Source of the DNA: CAWFFV01 sp963814985
Lineage (GTDB): Bacteria; Chloroflexota; Ktedonobacteria; Ktedonobacterales; Ktedonobacteraceae
Length of the DNA: 64,000 bases
Assembly (NCBI GenBank): GCA_963814985.1
Contig: CAWFFV010000013.1
Location: 372,001 to 436,000, forward strand
Direction: 5' to 3'
Made by a program: the position numbers and the translations under genes. Positions 54,997-64,000 of the stretch are shown in pieces (position 1 is the stretch's first letter; each line of letters begins with the position of its first letter). Below the pieces are notes generated by a model. The model did no database searches and was not told the DNA's origin. It saw only the letters and a program-made list of their open reading frames with translations.

Positions 54997-56692
54997 ATGC
55001 GGGTACGACATTCTTCCTGGATAATCCAGCGCTGGCGATGGCTCATTCTTCTCAGAACAACCCTTTGCACTGGTGCAACTTCTAGAATGAGCACGGCCAG
55101 TAATCTTCTTAGCATGGCACAGTCGAAGGTAGCTCCAAACACAGCGCATAGCCCGCACGCCATGCCCAATACCGTCATTGCACCGCCCTGGCCCACGCCA
55201 CCAGATGCTTCAAAGGCTCCTAACAGCGATGCAACACCCAATACACAAAAAACTGGTCGCTCTGTTCTGATTCAATTACTATCCTGGGGAATAGCTATTC
55301 CTGTGATATTCCCGGTAACTGCTTTACTGACACGATATCTCGGCCCTGTACGCTATGGCGAATACACCTTTACATTCCCGTTTCTGACTGTCTTTGGACT
55401 TCTCACCTGTACTGGCATGGATTTCACTCCTCACCCGGCAGTTGAGTCGGCAACCACGTGCAGAGTGGAGCCAAACCCTCAGCTATGCTGCTGGTACACG
55501 GCTGATATCGACTGTACTGAGCACTGGTATAGCTATTCTAGTGATATTGGTGATACCGGTAAGCGCCGAGCAACGAAACTTGCTTCTGTTGGGAAGTCTC
55601 TCGCTGCTCTTCAGCTTTTCCTTTAATGGCTTACGCATTATCTACACACTCGGCTTTCGTGCAGAGCAGCGGGTGAGTATGCTCTCGCTACTTGAAGCAA
55701 CAAATCGTGTGATAACCGCTGGACTTGTGGCACTTGTTGTATTCTTTCGACTCTCACTGTTGTGGGCCTACATCCTTGTCGTCTATTCTGACCTGCCTTT
55801 CTTTATCGTCCTGGTGATAATTGCTCGTCGGCGTTTTCACTTGCGGATACGTTTCAGTCTGACGCGTTTGCGTGAGTATCTGTTTAAGAGTCTGTCGCTG
55901 ACAGGATACGATGTGTTGACATTTCTTATTGGGAAAGCTGACCTTATTCTGCTGCTAGCATTAGTAGGCCCCCTGAGCATGGGTATCTATAGTCTGGCTG
56001 CACGGATCACTGATCCGCTTATCTCCATCGCATATGCATATGTTCTCGGATTGTATCCGTTGCTGTGTATAAAATTTGAGGAAGGGCGTCAGCAATTCGC
56101 TCTGGTCTACCAGGAGGCTACACGCATGCTTGCACTTGCTATCATTCCGCTGGCAATCTTTGTCAGTATAGAAGCAAGCGCAATTGTTGCGTTGTTGGGA
56201 GGGAAGCATTTTGCTCCGGCTGCAACTGCGGTGCAACTATTAATGTGGGCAATGACCGCCACTTTCTTCAGCCAGTTAGCTGCGCGTAGCTGTATGGCAG
56301 CAAATATGGAAAAGCTGATTCCATACGTGACAGTGGCTTCAGGCTGTATCAATATACTGGCAAGCCTGATACTCATTCCCCGCTGGCCAATTGCGGGTGC
56401 TGCCACAGCGGCACTACTCAGCCAGTTAGTAGGACTCAGTTTATTCTCAGTCTTACTCATACGCCATGTGCATCTGTTACAGATTTTAAGTGGAATATTA
56501 CGAGTCCTCGTGGGTAATCTCCCGATGCTGGTATTCCTGCTCTGGAGGCACCAGGAACCGCTGCTATTGACTGCCCCGATTGCTCTACTGTTGACCACCA
56601 TCGGCTGTATGGCAACTCGCGTACTTTCACTCAAGGATGTCTCTCGGATACAGCGTATTCTATGTCACAAAGAGGTATTCAGAAGATATTGA
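54997..56692 (+). pseudogene. Wzx/MATE-type polysaccharide flippase, one frameshift
   Basis: The product has an unusual Pro/Ala/Thr-rich cytoplasmic N-terminus of about 90 residues before the first span (LLSWGIAIPVIFPVTALLTRYLG). The typical GPVRYGEYTFTFPFLTVFG and twelve or so further spans follow. The frame is lost after GMDF near 55430. Removing one base gives LLTRQLSRQPRAEW and continues to 56692. It should move lipid-linked oligosaccharide units across the membrane. It starts 14 bp after the priming transferase gene. Confidence 0.82.
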
Positions 56693-56732
56693 CAACTAGT
56701 TAACGACAATTATTTCAAATAAAGGAGGGTTT

Positions 56733-57468
56733 ATGCGTGTAGCAATTGACTTGTTTATAGCGGAGAAAGATCCTGGCACGATGCTTTTCTCCACTCTGCG
56801 CACTGCTAGAAGGGCTGGTACAAATAGATCAGGTAAACGAATATATTCTTATCACTGCACGCCCAAAAGAATACCAGGCATTAGCAAAAATACCCAACGT
56901 GCGTATCCATTCCATGAAGCTACGATCCAAACGAGGTATTCTGATCCAGCACCAGCTACTTATGCTAGATGCGCTACGGCGGCTACAACCAGATGTGTTG
57001 CATGTACCAGACTTTGCCGCCCCTATTGGTTGGAATGGACCGCTCGTTATGACGGTGCATGACTTGGCATTCTTGAAAGTGTCCCACCAGCCATCATCCT
57101 ACACTCGACTCTACTGGCAATATCTGCTTCGTGAGAGCGTGCGACGGGCACAGCGCATTATTGCAGTCTCTGAACAAACATACGATGAACTGGTTGTCAC
57201 CGGGACTGTAGGAGCGGAACGTATTCGCCTTATTCATCATGCCCAGCGTCCCATATCTCTTTTTGCTGATCTCTCCCCAGAGGAGACTCAGATGACAAGT
57301 AGGGCCTACGCAAGGGCTATGCTTCGAGTCTATCAAGAAGTACTGGACATTGATGAACTGCCCATACCACCAATCGCATCTACCGGTACGCTACCTGCCA
57401 AATTAGAGAAAGACCATCCATCAGTGTCAGGTATACTAAAGCCGCTTCTACCAGGTAAATTCAACTGA
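56733..57468 (+). pseudogene. Glycosyltransferase family 4 gene, frameshifted and internally shortened
   Basis: MRVAIDLFIAEKDPGTMLFST starts a GT-B N-terminal domain, with LQPDVLHVPDFAAPIGWNGPLVMTVHDLAF and RRAQRIIAVSEQTYDEL in the usual places. One base too many near 56796 breaks the frame. After IHHAQRPISLF the sequence jumps to TSRAYARAMLRVYQEVL, which looks like the last helix of such enzymes. The second nucleotide-sugar-binding domain (about 130 residues) is therefore missing and this copy is probably inactive. Confidence 0.65.
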
Positions 57469-57493
57469 TGGAGAGTGAAGGAGTTATAAGCAA

Positions 57494-59485
57494 TGCGAGA
57501 AGTTGCTAGCGTTCATACAGAATACTCTGTCACCTACTCGTCCTCTCAGACAAAGAGGATCACGCCCACGAGTAATAATGCTCTGTTGTATAGGTTTTGC
57601 CATTCTCGTAGCAAGTTTATCTGGCCTGGCCCTGTATCAAAACTATAATATGGGACTTGCTCAAGAAGGGATACGAGCACCTACAAACCGCAGAAAAGTT
57701 ACTGAAAAATCTCACACAGGGATCATTCAATGCTACTAGTACGACACAAGCCCGGCAAGAGTTCACCGAGGCCTTCGAACGACTTTAGCCAGCTCAATGA
57801 CTAACCTGAAACAGATCCCAGAAGCCACAGCAAATATTCCCAAATATGGTGTTTTGCTCAGTGCCGCTTTACATCTCGTACCGCTGGCCCTTGAAGTGTC
57901 TCAGGCGGGGATAGTAGGATGCGATGCACTCACCATTCTCATATCGCATTTGCATACGCCGTTAGATGCTGGGGCACAGGGCCTTACTATGACTGATCTG
58001 ACAGCTATCAGACAGGATCTGGACAAAATCCAGGCGATCTTTAATACTGCTATCGATCAGGTTAACCACTTACAACCATCTGATCTACAAATTGACGCTC
58101 GTCTTAAAACCGCTGTCACAACATTTCATGTAGTTTTACCAGAACTTCAAAAGGCGCTTAGCAATGCTCAGGACGTTATGAGTGTTGCTCCGATCTTGCT
58201 TGGTATTGATAAACCAGCATCGTATTTGATTGAGCAGATGGACTCGACCGAGTTGCGTCCGGGTGGAGGGTTTGTTGGTAGCTACGGAATTTTAACCGTA
58301 TCCGGAGGACGGGTCGCAACTGTCCATATGCAGGATACATACCTGCTCGATCAGCCTTATGAATATAAGGGCAATCGTACTCCTTATCCTCCTGCCTACA
58401 AGTGGTTTAGCCATTATCTCTCTCCAGAGAGCTGGAACATGCGTGACGTGAGTCTCGACGCAGATTTTCCTACGGCGGCGCACTATGCTGAACAACTCTA
58501 CTCCTTAGAAGGAGGAACAGGTCACCTTGATGGGGTACTCGCGATTACACCGGCATTCATCGAGAATGCGCTGAAAATTACCGGGCCTATCTATGTGAGC
58601 GAATATAAAGAGACTATCAGCGCAGATAATCTGATCGATCGTATTCACTACCACCAGTTGGATCTAGAATTGAACAGCGGCGATATTCCTTCGGCTGATG
58701 GGCACTCTTCTTTGCGGAAACGCTTTACAGAGCTACTCTTTGAACATTTTTTGGCTCGTGTACGCCAGATGGCCCCTACAACTACCTCGCAATTTGTCAA
58801 TCTTTTGCGCAATTCGCTCCATACAAAAGATATTCAGATCTATCTGAATGCTAACGCTGCGGAAGATACGTTGCGCAGCTATCAACTGGCCTCAACTATC
58901 CAGGCTCCAGCAGGTGACAGTTTGTTTGTCGTAGATAGCAACGTTGTCTCGAACAAAGCCAATAAATTTATTACCTACACCCTGCAAGATCGGGTCACCC
59001 TCGACACTTCTGGCAACGCTACCCATCACGCAAAGCTTACGTACAACTGGCCTTTGAGTATAGAAAGCCTGCAAAATAACTATGGTGGCCGTCCAAACCT
59101 ATATCTCGACCATGTCAACATCTATACTCCGCCCGGTAGTCGAATACAAACACAGGAGGGTTGGGTTCCACAAGGTACAAGTCAGGAACTTAGTCGCCAG
59201 ATACAGGCTGGTGTTTTCACACTCATCCATGGAGACACAGGGACGATCAGTCTGACCTGGACGGTGCCTCATGCCGCGATAAAAGATACTCACGGCTGGC
59301 ATTATCGCGATTTGATTCAACGTCAAGCAGGGATCGTGTGGCATCTCGATCTTCAGATAATCCCTCCCTCTTGTGCGACACAAAGTTCGAGCCTGTTGGG
59401 AATAAATAATACACACAGCTTGAGTTTACAGCAGGATATAACAGCAGATACCACCATGGGAGTTAACTATACTTGCTCAAAATAA
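57494..59485 (+). pseudogene. DUF4012 family envelope protein, several frameshifts near the N-terminus
   Basis: The long intact part (57797-59485) has the DUF4012 core: MDSTELRPGGGFVGSYGILTVSGGRV, MRDVSLDADFPTAAHYAEQLY and HLDGVLAITPAFIENAL. It is preceded by a membrane span (VIMLCCIGFAILVASLSGLALYQ) and a helical region (AEKLLKNLTQGSFNA...EFTEAFERL) that are in three different frames. At least three indels lie between 57500 and 57830. DUF4012 proteins are common in exopolysaccharide clusters of Gram-positive-type bacteria; their function is not settled. Confidence 0.72.
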
Positions 59486-59537
59486 CAAACAATTTGCAAA
59501 TTTTTGTAGGAACAGCAAGATGTGGAGGAGGCATTTT

Positions 59538-60230
59538 ATGCAAACTATCAAACAAACATCTCATCAGGTCGAAATAAGTCCACATGACATGAAGGAACAG
59601 AACGTTTGGCGTGTAATGCAAACAAAGATACGCCGCAAGCGTTTCGCATTTTTCAAATCTCTTGTCTCATCACTACCTCGACCACTACAGATACTTGACG
59701 TAGGTGGAACGCAAGAGTTTTGGGAAAAGATGAACTTTATCAGAGCAGATGTAAGAATTATGGTATATAATCTGACATCTTTTGATATCCCGCATCCCAA
59801 CATGACCAGTATGGCTGGTGATGCCAGGAATATGCAGGAATTCAAAGATGGAGAGTTCGATATAGTTTTCTCAAACTCTGTTATTGAGCATGTTGGCTCC
59901 TACAATCAGCAGCGCCAGATGGCAGAAGAAGTACAGCGTGTGGGGAAAAAATACTGTCTGCAAACACCCAATCGCTTTTTCCCCATTGAACCCCACGTCC
60001 TTCTGCCATTTTTTCAGTTTCTTCCCGTAAGCCTGAGAATATTTATTCTCGCTCATTTCAGAACTCCATGGGGCTGGAAGCTCTCAGGCAAGGAAGAAGC
60101 CGTAGAGTACGTGCGTGAAATAAGGCTACTTACAGAAAAAGAACTGAGACGCCTCTTTCCAGGAGCAAAAATCTACAAGGAGAAATTTCTTGGTCTGACC
60201 AAATCTTTCGTCGTCTACAAGGGATGGTAG
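59538..60230 (+). CDS. SAM-dependent methyltransferase (type 11)
   Basis: The 230-residue protein has the class I fold: motif I ILDVGGTQEFWE, the acidic residue region NLTSFDIPHPNMTSMAGDARNM, and the post-motif EFDIVFSNSVIEHVGSYNQQRQMAEEVQRVG. GGAGGAGG precedes ATG at 59538, which is preferred over the in-frame start at 59520. It ends the polysaccharide cluster and probably methylates a sugar or lipid intermediate. Palindrome P7 follows within a few bases of its stop. Confidence 0.88.
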   Translation: MQTIKQTSHQVEISPHDMKEQNVWRVMQTKIRRKRFAFFKSLVSSLPRPLQILDVGGTQEFWEKMNFIRADVRIMVYNLTSFDIPHPNMTSMAGDARNMQEFKDGEFDIVFSNSVIEHVGSYNQQRQMAEEVQRVGKKYCLQTPNRFFPIEPHVLLPFFQFLPVSLRIFILAHFRTPWGWKLSGKEEAVEYVREIRLLTEKELRRLFPGAKIYKEKFLGLTKSFVVYKGW

Positions 60231-60231
60231 A

Positions 60232-60345
60232 CAACTCCTCAAGATTGCCCACCATCGCAGATGGCACGTTCTTGTTTTGTCGCCAGTGGCAGGGTTTGTG
60301 CTGCAAACTTCGCAACCGGCCATAAAACTGTTATACTTTAACTTC
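60232..60345. repeat. Decayed variable-stem palindromic element, copy P7
   Basis: The left block (CCACCATCGCAGATGG), the stem base (CTTGTTTTGTCGCC) and the apex (GTTTGTGCTGCAAAC) are recognisable, but the two arms no longer match along their length. It begins just after the methyltransferase stop. The remaining 60346-60665 shows no gene or repeat I can support. Confidence 0.6.
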
Positions 60346-60665
60346 ACCATCATCCACTACATTTATATCCATCAATCAGAAGATACATCTGCTACTAGCA
60401 ATTATTTCTACTATTTGGAAGCACAAGTATACTATAAATAGGAACGCCGTTACGAAGGGACGCATGCACGAGAACAGCGACATACTCGCAGTCAGCTTAT
60501 CTCGACGTATGGACCCAGAAAACAAGAAAGGAGTCGTGTATAACTAGAAGTCAGAAGTTAATTTACATAGTGCCTTTCGGCATTTGTTGACCATTTTTCT
60601 CGTATCGTTTGTCAGTTCAAAGTATGTCTGTCAAGATGCTCGTATCGAGCAAGGAGGAAGTGGTT

Positions 60666-61284
60666 ATGTCGCAGATTGTCGTTTTCAATAATGCCTACTT
60701 TCACGGTCCATTCAGACACCTCTTTCAAAGTGAAACCAACTTCAACGCCGCTGATGACAATACCTTTTACAAGAGCATTTCATCCATTGTTGTCGTTAGC
60801 GGAGCATGGAGGGCCTATACGGATATACGATTCATGGGGACGGCGAGTAATATCATTACTCCCGTGCTTCCAGGTCCTGTTCCTGCTCGGTTATGCCGCG
60901 AGTGATCCAGCTACAACCATTTCTCCAGGCGCGGCTGGTGGTCCAGGTCTTTATAACTACGTTGCAACAGTGCCAATATTGCTAACGACTCTGATCGCGT
61001 CGCTGCAGGTTCTACCGCTGATTGTTCTGTATCCGCTAGAAAACTTTGGCGGTACGCCGCAATATATCACCACTACCACGACTGGTTCCCCAGTCGCTGT
61101 TACCCTCGCTGCCGTCCACTCCATTATTGTTGTTGGCGGAGACTGGCAAACTGCTCCTGGGGCAGTGGGGGCAGCAAGTGATCTGCTTACTCCAGGTCTC
61201 TATGGCACTGACGAAGTTCTTGCAAACTACGACGTTGTTACTACTGCTGGTGGCACAACGTCAGTGACGCTTATCACTCCGTAA
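60666..61284 (+). pseudogene. Possible beta/gamma-crystallin-like protein, one frameshift
   Basis: The first half reads VVFNNAYFHGPFRHLFQSETNFN...SISSIVVVSGAWRAYTDIRFMG, close to a beta/gamma-crystallin Greek-key pattern, with SISSIVV as the calcium-binding-like stretch. The second half repeats the theme (IVLYPLENFGGTPQYI...VHSIIVVGGDWQTAPG). One extra C near 60890 breaks the frame. AAGGAGG precedes the ATG at 60666. No signal peptide is seen. The family is inferred from pattern only. Confidence 0.45.
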
Positions 61285-61606
61285 CTCATCTAGCTGGTTT
61301 TCACATTTATGATCGTCTCGCTCATCAGAAATGTGATACCTGGAATAGCTCATCCGCTTGTTTGGTAAACTGGACCAACCAATGAAGAGGTGAGTTCTCA
61401 ATGAGAGACATTACCTCTACATATCCTCAGTTCCCAAATCAGTGGATGGGCCATGTCCGTCGTGGTCGTGTGGCCTTTTTCGCTCCTTCCAGGGCTTCTC
61501 AATGGCCCTGATATACAGATCAATGCTCTTGAGTCCCAATATTATATTTTGTATACTAAGAGTCGGAGACCTGGACGATTATCTTGTTCGTAGAGATTGG
61601 TATACA
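61285..61606 (+). other. Intergenic region, one very short ORF
   Basis: The 322-bp gap includes ATG at 61401 opening 36 codons after GAGGTGAG (to TGA at 61509-61511). The peptide matches nothing I know. The longer frame from 61442 into the next gene lacks a ribosome site and is not used. Confidence 0.25.
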
Positions 61607-62050
61607 ATGAAACGTACAACACTTACTGAAGCAGAAACAACGTTTGTGCATACCATGCGCGTTGCACGACTTGCCACAGCAGATGCGAATGGGAGTCCTC
61701 ACCTTGTACCCGTCTGCTATGTATTCGACGGCGTACGCTTCTATACACCTCTCGACGAGAAGCCCAAACGTGTCGAGGGTACCAGACTGCGTCGCGTCCG
61801 CAACATCGAAGCGCGCCACGAGGCATCATTATTGATCGATCAGTATGATGACGATTGGTCACGCCTGGGTTATGTGCTGATCCATGGACGAGCAGAACTC
61901 ATTGCTCCAGAAAACGAAACACATGCACATGTTTTGAAATTACTGAGGGAGCGCTATATACAATACAGAACGATGGCATTAGAACACTATCCCGTGATAG
62001 CCATCACTCCTGATCAGATTACTTCCTGGGGACCAGCCATTCATCCATGA
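61607..62050 (+). CDS. PPOX-class (pyridoxamine phosphate oxidase-like) F420/flavin protein
   Basis: The 147-residue product fits the split-barrel PPOX fold: LTEAETTFVHTMRVARLATADANGSPHLVPVCYVFDGVRFYTPLD, then KRVEGTRLRRVRNIEARHEASLLIDQYDDDWSRLGYVLIHGRAELI. The close match to this arrangement suggests the TIGR03668-type F420-dependent group, which is frequent in actinobacteria and Chloroflexota. ATG at 61607 is chosen because the upstream frame has no ribosome site and no homology. The substrate is unknown. Confidence 0.82.
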   Translation: MKRTTLTEAETTFVHTMRVARLATADANGSPHLVPVCYVFDGVRFYTPLDEKPKRVEGTRLRRVRNIEARHEASLLIDQYDDDWSRLGYVLIHGRAELIAPENETHAHVLKLLRERYIQYRTMALEHYPVIAITPDQITSWGPAIHP

Positions 62051-62162
62051 AAGGTGGTAACTCTGCCTCGTCGCAAAATTTCGCCAAAGATGCCTGCAAT
62101 ATTCCAGGCATCATCACCTCCGCGGTGGTGAACGCCTTCTAGTGGAAAATCCAGTATATGAT

Positions 62163-62794
62163 CTACGCCTTCGGGCGCCGCTGATCCATCAACTCTGCCA
62201 CACCTACGCTCATAGTGTCGGCGTTCCCTTTCAAAGTGGCCGCAACCCGTATCTGGTCAGCAGCAGGACGATTTTGGCTAAGCTTGAATTTTCCTTCCAG
62301 CCGGGTAATCTGGATGGCAAAACCGACAACACCCAGGATCATTTTGTGCACATATTCGTCAGGTAAGTCGAATGGCCATGGTTTTTCAAAATGTGCTTCA
62401 AACGTTTGCACCTGCGATTGCAGCAATGTATACATTTCCGTCTCATCTTCGATGATTCTGTGGTTTTCCATAAGCGTGCACAGCCGCAAAATTCCAGGTG
62501 GGCACGCTCAATTTCTCATCATACCAGGATGGTGAAATGTAAGCATGGGGTCCCTGGAAGATCAACAAAACTTCTTGCGTGCTGTCAAAACTTTGCCATT
62601 GCTGATTAGCACGTGCCATATGTCCGAAGAGAGTGCCATAGGGTCCCCGTTCAGTGTCTAATATAAAAGGTAAATGAGTAGCCAGAGGTACTCCATCCGG
62701 TTGCTGAGTTACCAGAGCTGCAAAATTATGCTCTTGCATAAGACGCATGGAGTGTAGGGATATCATCTTCACGGAAGTGTTTTGGAATGTACAT
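62163..62794 (-). pseudogene. PaiB-like FMN-binding protein, two frameshifts
   Basis: The family starts MYIPKHFREDDIPTLHA, seen from ATG at 62794. After one base is removed near 62745 it continues MQEHNFAALVTQQPDGVPLATHLPFIL, then GHMARANQQWQSF, ALIF-like QEVLLIFQGPHAYISPSWY and VPTWNFAAVHAYGKPQ. A second extra base near 62460 breaks it again; the rest runs to 62163 (PWPFDLPDEYVHKMILGVVGFAIQ). PaiB relatives bind FMN and were first described as negative regulators in Bacillus. Palindrome P8 lies directly upstream. Confidence 0.75.
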
Positions 62795-62807
62795 AGATAC
62801 ACCTCTT

Positions 62808-62925
62808 TTCCTGATTCCTCAGCGCCTACGGCGCTTCGCGGGCTGTTTTGTTGCCGTTGGGGTGTTTGCGGCGCAAACACCCCAACGGCAACAAGAGCGA
62901 GCAGCAGTGGCGAGAAATCCGATTC
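62808..62925. repeat. Variable-stem palindromic element, copy P8 (inverted orientation)
   Basis: The tail is on the left (CTGATTCCTCAGCGCC) with the hairpin AGCGCC-TAC-GGCGCT (62821-62835). The core has perfect 23-bp arms (62848-62870 with 62872-62894) around one base, with the apex TGTTTGCGGCGCAAACA. The right outer block is degraded. It lies between the divergent PaiB-like and RNA-ligase genes. Confidence 0.85.
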
Positions 62926-63031
62926 GATAGATGGAATGATGTGATATTATTGCAACATAATGAACACACAACAGGAATATTTTCTTTCATATACTCAATC
63001 ATATCATCATTGTTGCAAGGAGGGAACGCTC

Positions 63032-63769
63032 ATGACCAACATCTACAAATACCCACGCACACCGCATATTGAGGGTTCCGGCATCCAGCACGGCGATGAA
63101 GATCTTTCGGTTATTCCCTTACGTGAGTTTGCAGAGAGACATCTGGTTGTCGAAGAAAAAATGGATGGGGCCAATAGTGCAATCAGCTTCAGCGCTGATG
63201 GACAGTTATTATTGCAAAGCCGGGGACATTATCTTATGGGAGGTCCCAGAGAAAAACAGTTTCACCTCTTCAAAACATGGGCCTCACGCTACACCATGGA
63301 ATTGTGGGAAGTGCTCACAGATCGTTATATTATGTATGGTGAATGGTTGTATGCTAAACATACTGTATTCTATACCGATCTACCTCACTACTTCCTGGAA
63401 TTTGATATCTATGACAAGACCACAGACAAATTTCTGAGTACGGAGCGACGTAGAATATTCCTGCAACAGCTACCATTTGTTGTCTCGGTTAAAGTACTTT
63501 ATGAGGGTCAGGTAGATACATTGCAGAAGCTTACCTCTCTGCTTGTTCATTCGCACTTTATCAGCGATGACCACTTTACTCGTTTACATATGCTCTGCAA
63601 AGAGAAAAATCTGGATGTTGCTCAGGTAGTGAAAGAGACTGATCCAGGCACATTGATGGAAGGACTCTACATCAAAGTAGAGGAAGAGGGGGTTGTGAAA
63701 GAACGTTACAAGTATGTGCGAACGAGCTTCTTACAAACGTTATTCGATTTTCAGAGAATCACTGGATGA
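63032..63769 (+). CDS. RNA ligase family protein (ATP-dependent nucleotidyltransferase)
   Basis: The 245-residue enzyme has motif I EEKMDGANS with the adenylated Lys43, motif III near MYGEWLYAKH, motif IV in MEGLYIKVEEEG and motif V in ERYKYVR, the order of the Rnl2/DRB0094-like ligases that seal RNA nicks. ATG at 63032 has an AAGGAGGG site, so the longer frame from 62960 is not used. A probable HD-domain gene follows 68 bp later, a pairing that suggests an RNA-repair unit. No signal or membrane segment is seen. Confidence 0.85.
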   Translation: MTNIYKYPRTPHIEGSGIQHGDEDLSVIPLREFAERHLVVEEKMDGANSAISFSADGQLLLQSRGHYLMGGPREKQFHLFKTWASRYTMELWEVLTDRYIMYGEWLYAKHTVFYTDLPHYFLEFDIYDKTTDKFLSTERRRIFLQQLPFVVSVKVLYEGQVDTLQKLTSLLVHSHFISDDHFTRLHMLCKEKNLDVAQVVKETDPGTLMEGLYIKVEEEGVVKERYKYVRTSFLQTLFDFQRITG

Positions 63770-63837
63770 ATTGTCCGATGCTGGCTAATTGTCTCAAAGA
63801 AGGCACAGAGTTATTCTAAGGAAGGATCATCATCTAT

Positions 63838-64000
63838 ATGACCAGAGAACAAACCACTTTACCAGAATGGTCCTTCCCATTTTGTCCCACTCCACCAGAC
63901 TGGACAATGGACTGGCAGGGTATCCAGCAGCAATTTAGCTGGGTTAGAGCGATGGACGGAGTACCACAAAGCCCCATCTATCATGCAGAAGGCAATGTAC
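63838..64000 (+). CDS. Probable HD-domain protein, N-terminal part (runs off the window)
   Basis: ATG at 63838 after AAGGAAGG opens a frame that is uninterrupted to the window edge. The 54 visible residues include DWTMDWQGIQQQFSWVRAM and PQSPIYHAEGNV, close to the start of HD-type metal-dependent phosphohydrolases in which the His of HAEG is a metal ligand. Only the start is present, so the rest of the domain cannot be checked. It would be co-transcribed with the RNA ligase. Confidence 0.6.
   Translation, partial: MTREQTTLPEWSFPFCPTPPDWTMDWQGIQQQFSWVRAMDGVPQSPIYHAEGNV

Noticed and set aside
62051..62162. Another P-type element at ACCTCCGCGGTGGT (about 62107-62120)
   Set aside because: Only a short CCGCGG-centred palindrome is present; the flanking blocks and stem of the family are missing.
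9964..62925. Simple intrinsic terminators as an explanation of the palindromes
   Set aside because: Several copies lie upstream of genes or between divergent genes, none has a proper T run after the stem, and the conserved outer blocks are not needed for termination.

Overview
The window looks like chromosome from a Ktedonobacteria-type Chloroflexota (monoderm, large accessory genome). This is inferred from gene content only: Ser/Thr kinases fused to WD40 or other beta-propeller-like sensor domains, several Uma2-family nucleases, MurT/GatD peptidoglycan amidation, a T-box leader on proS, many lipoproteins, and many repeats and IS debris. No rRNA, tRNA or CRISPR array was recognised.

Layout. 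1-2960: a frameshifted kinase-WD40 gene facing a Uma2 gene, with the tail of a second copy of the same pair at the left edge. 3000-5240: an AT-rich island with two small coupled genes, an HTH-GNAT-like protein and a HicAB toxin-antitoxin pair closed by a terminator. 5420-9270: glycerol use (glpK, glpD) with a second Uma2 gene between them. 9300-16000: a secreted protein, ribD, a membrane protein, a VOC protein and a PD-(D/E)XK nuclease-like gene. 16150-21610: phospholipase D-like protein, then on the minus strand an HlyD-like adaptor, a nitrilase-family amidase and a glutamine-synthetase-like enzyme. 21900-27650: cell-wall block (D,D-carboxypeptidase, murT, gatD, NAGPA-type lipoprotein, GNAT). 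27650-32600: minus-strand argJ, SGNH hydrolase, proS and a B3/B4-domain gene behind a proline T-box. 32885-36620: a kinase, a cupredoxin lipoprotein and lepB. 37180-40575: an ABC importer of the compatible-solute type. 40830-51170: oxidoreductase, UBP zinc finger, DUF5996, MFS pump, hydrolase, phosphotransferase, an IS4-like element and a molybdopterin oxidoreductase. 51285-60230: exopolysaccharide-type cluster. 60660-64000: crystallin-like protein, PPOX and PaiB-type flavin proteins, and an RNA ligase followed by a probable HD-domain gene.

Two signals cut across the gene list. First, about ten copies of an intergenic element with conserved outer arms surround a long perfect or near-perfect palindrome whose stem sequence differs from copy to copy while staying self-complementary. 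This is the best candidate here for something undescribed. Second, about 30 single-base frameshifts, nearly all repaired by adding or removing one base and many of them in short homopolymers, are concentrated at 37-58 kb and absent from 24-37 kb. Sequencing error and real gene decay cannot be told apart from the sequence alone, so affected loci are listed as pseudogenes with the inferred full-length product described.
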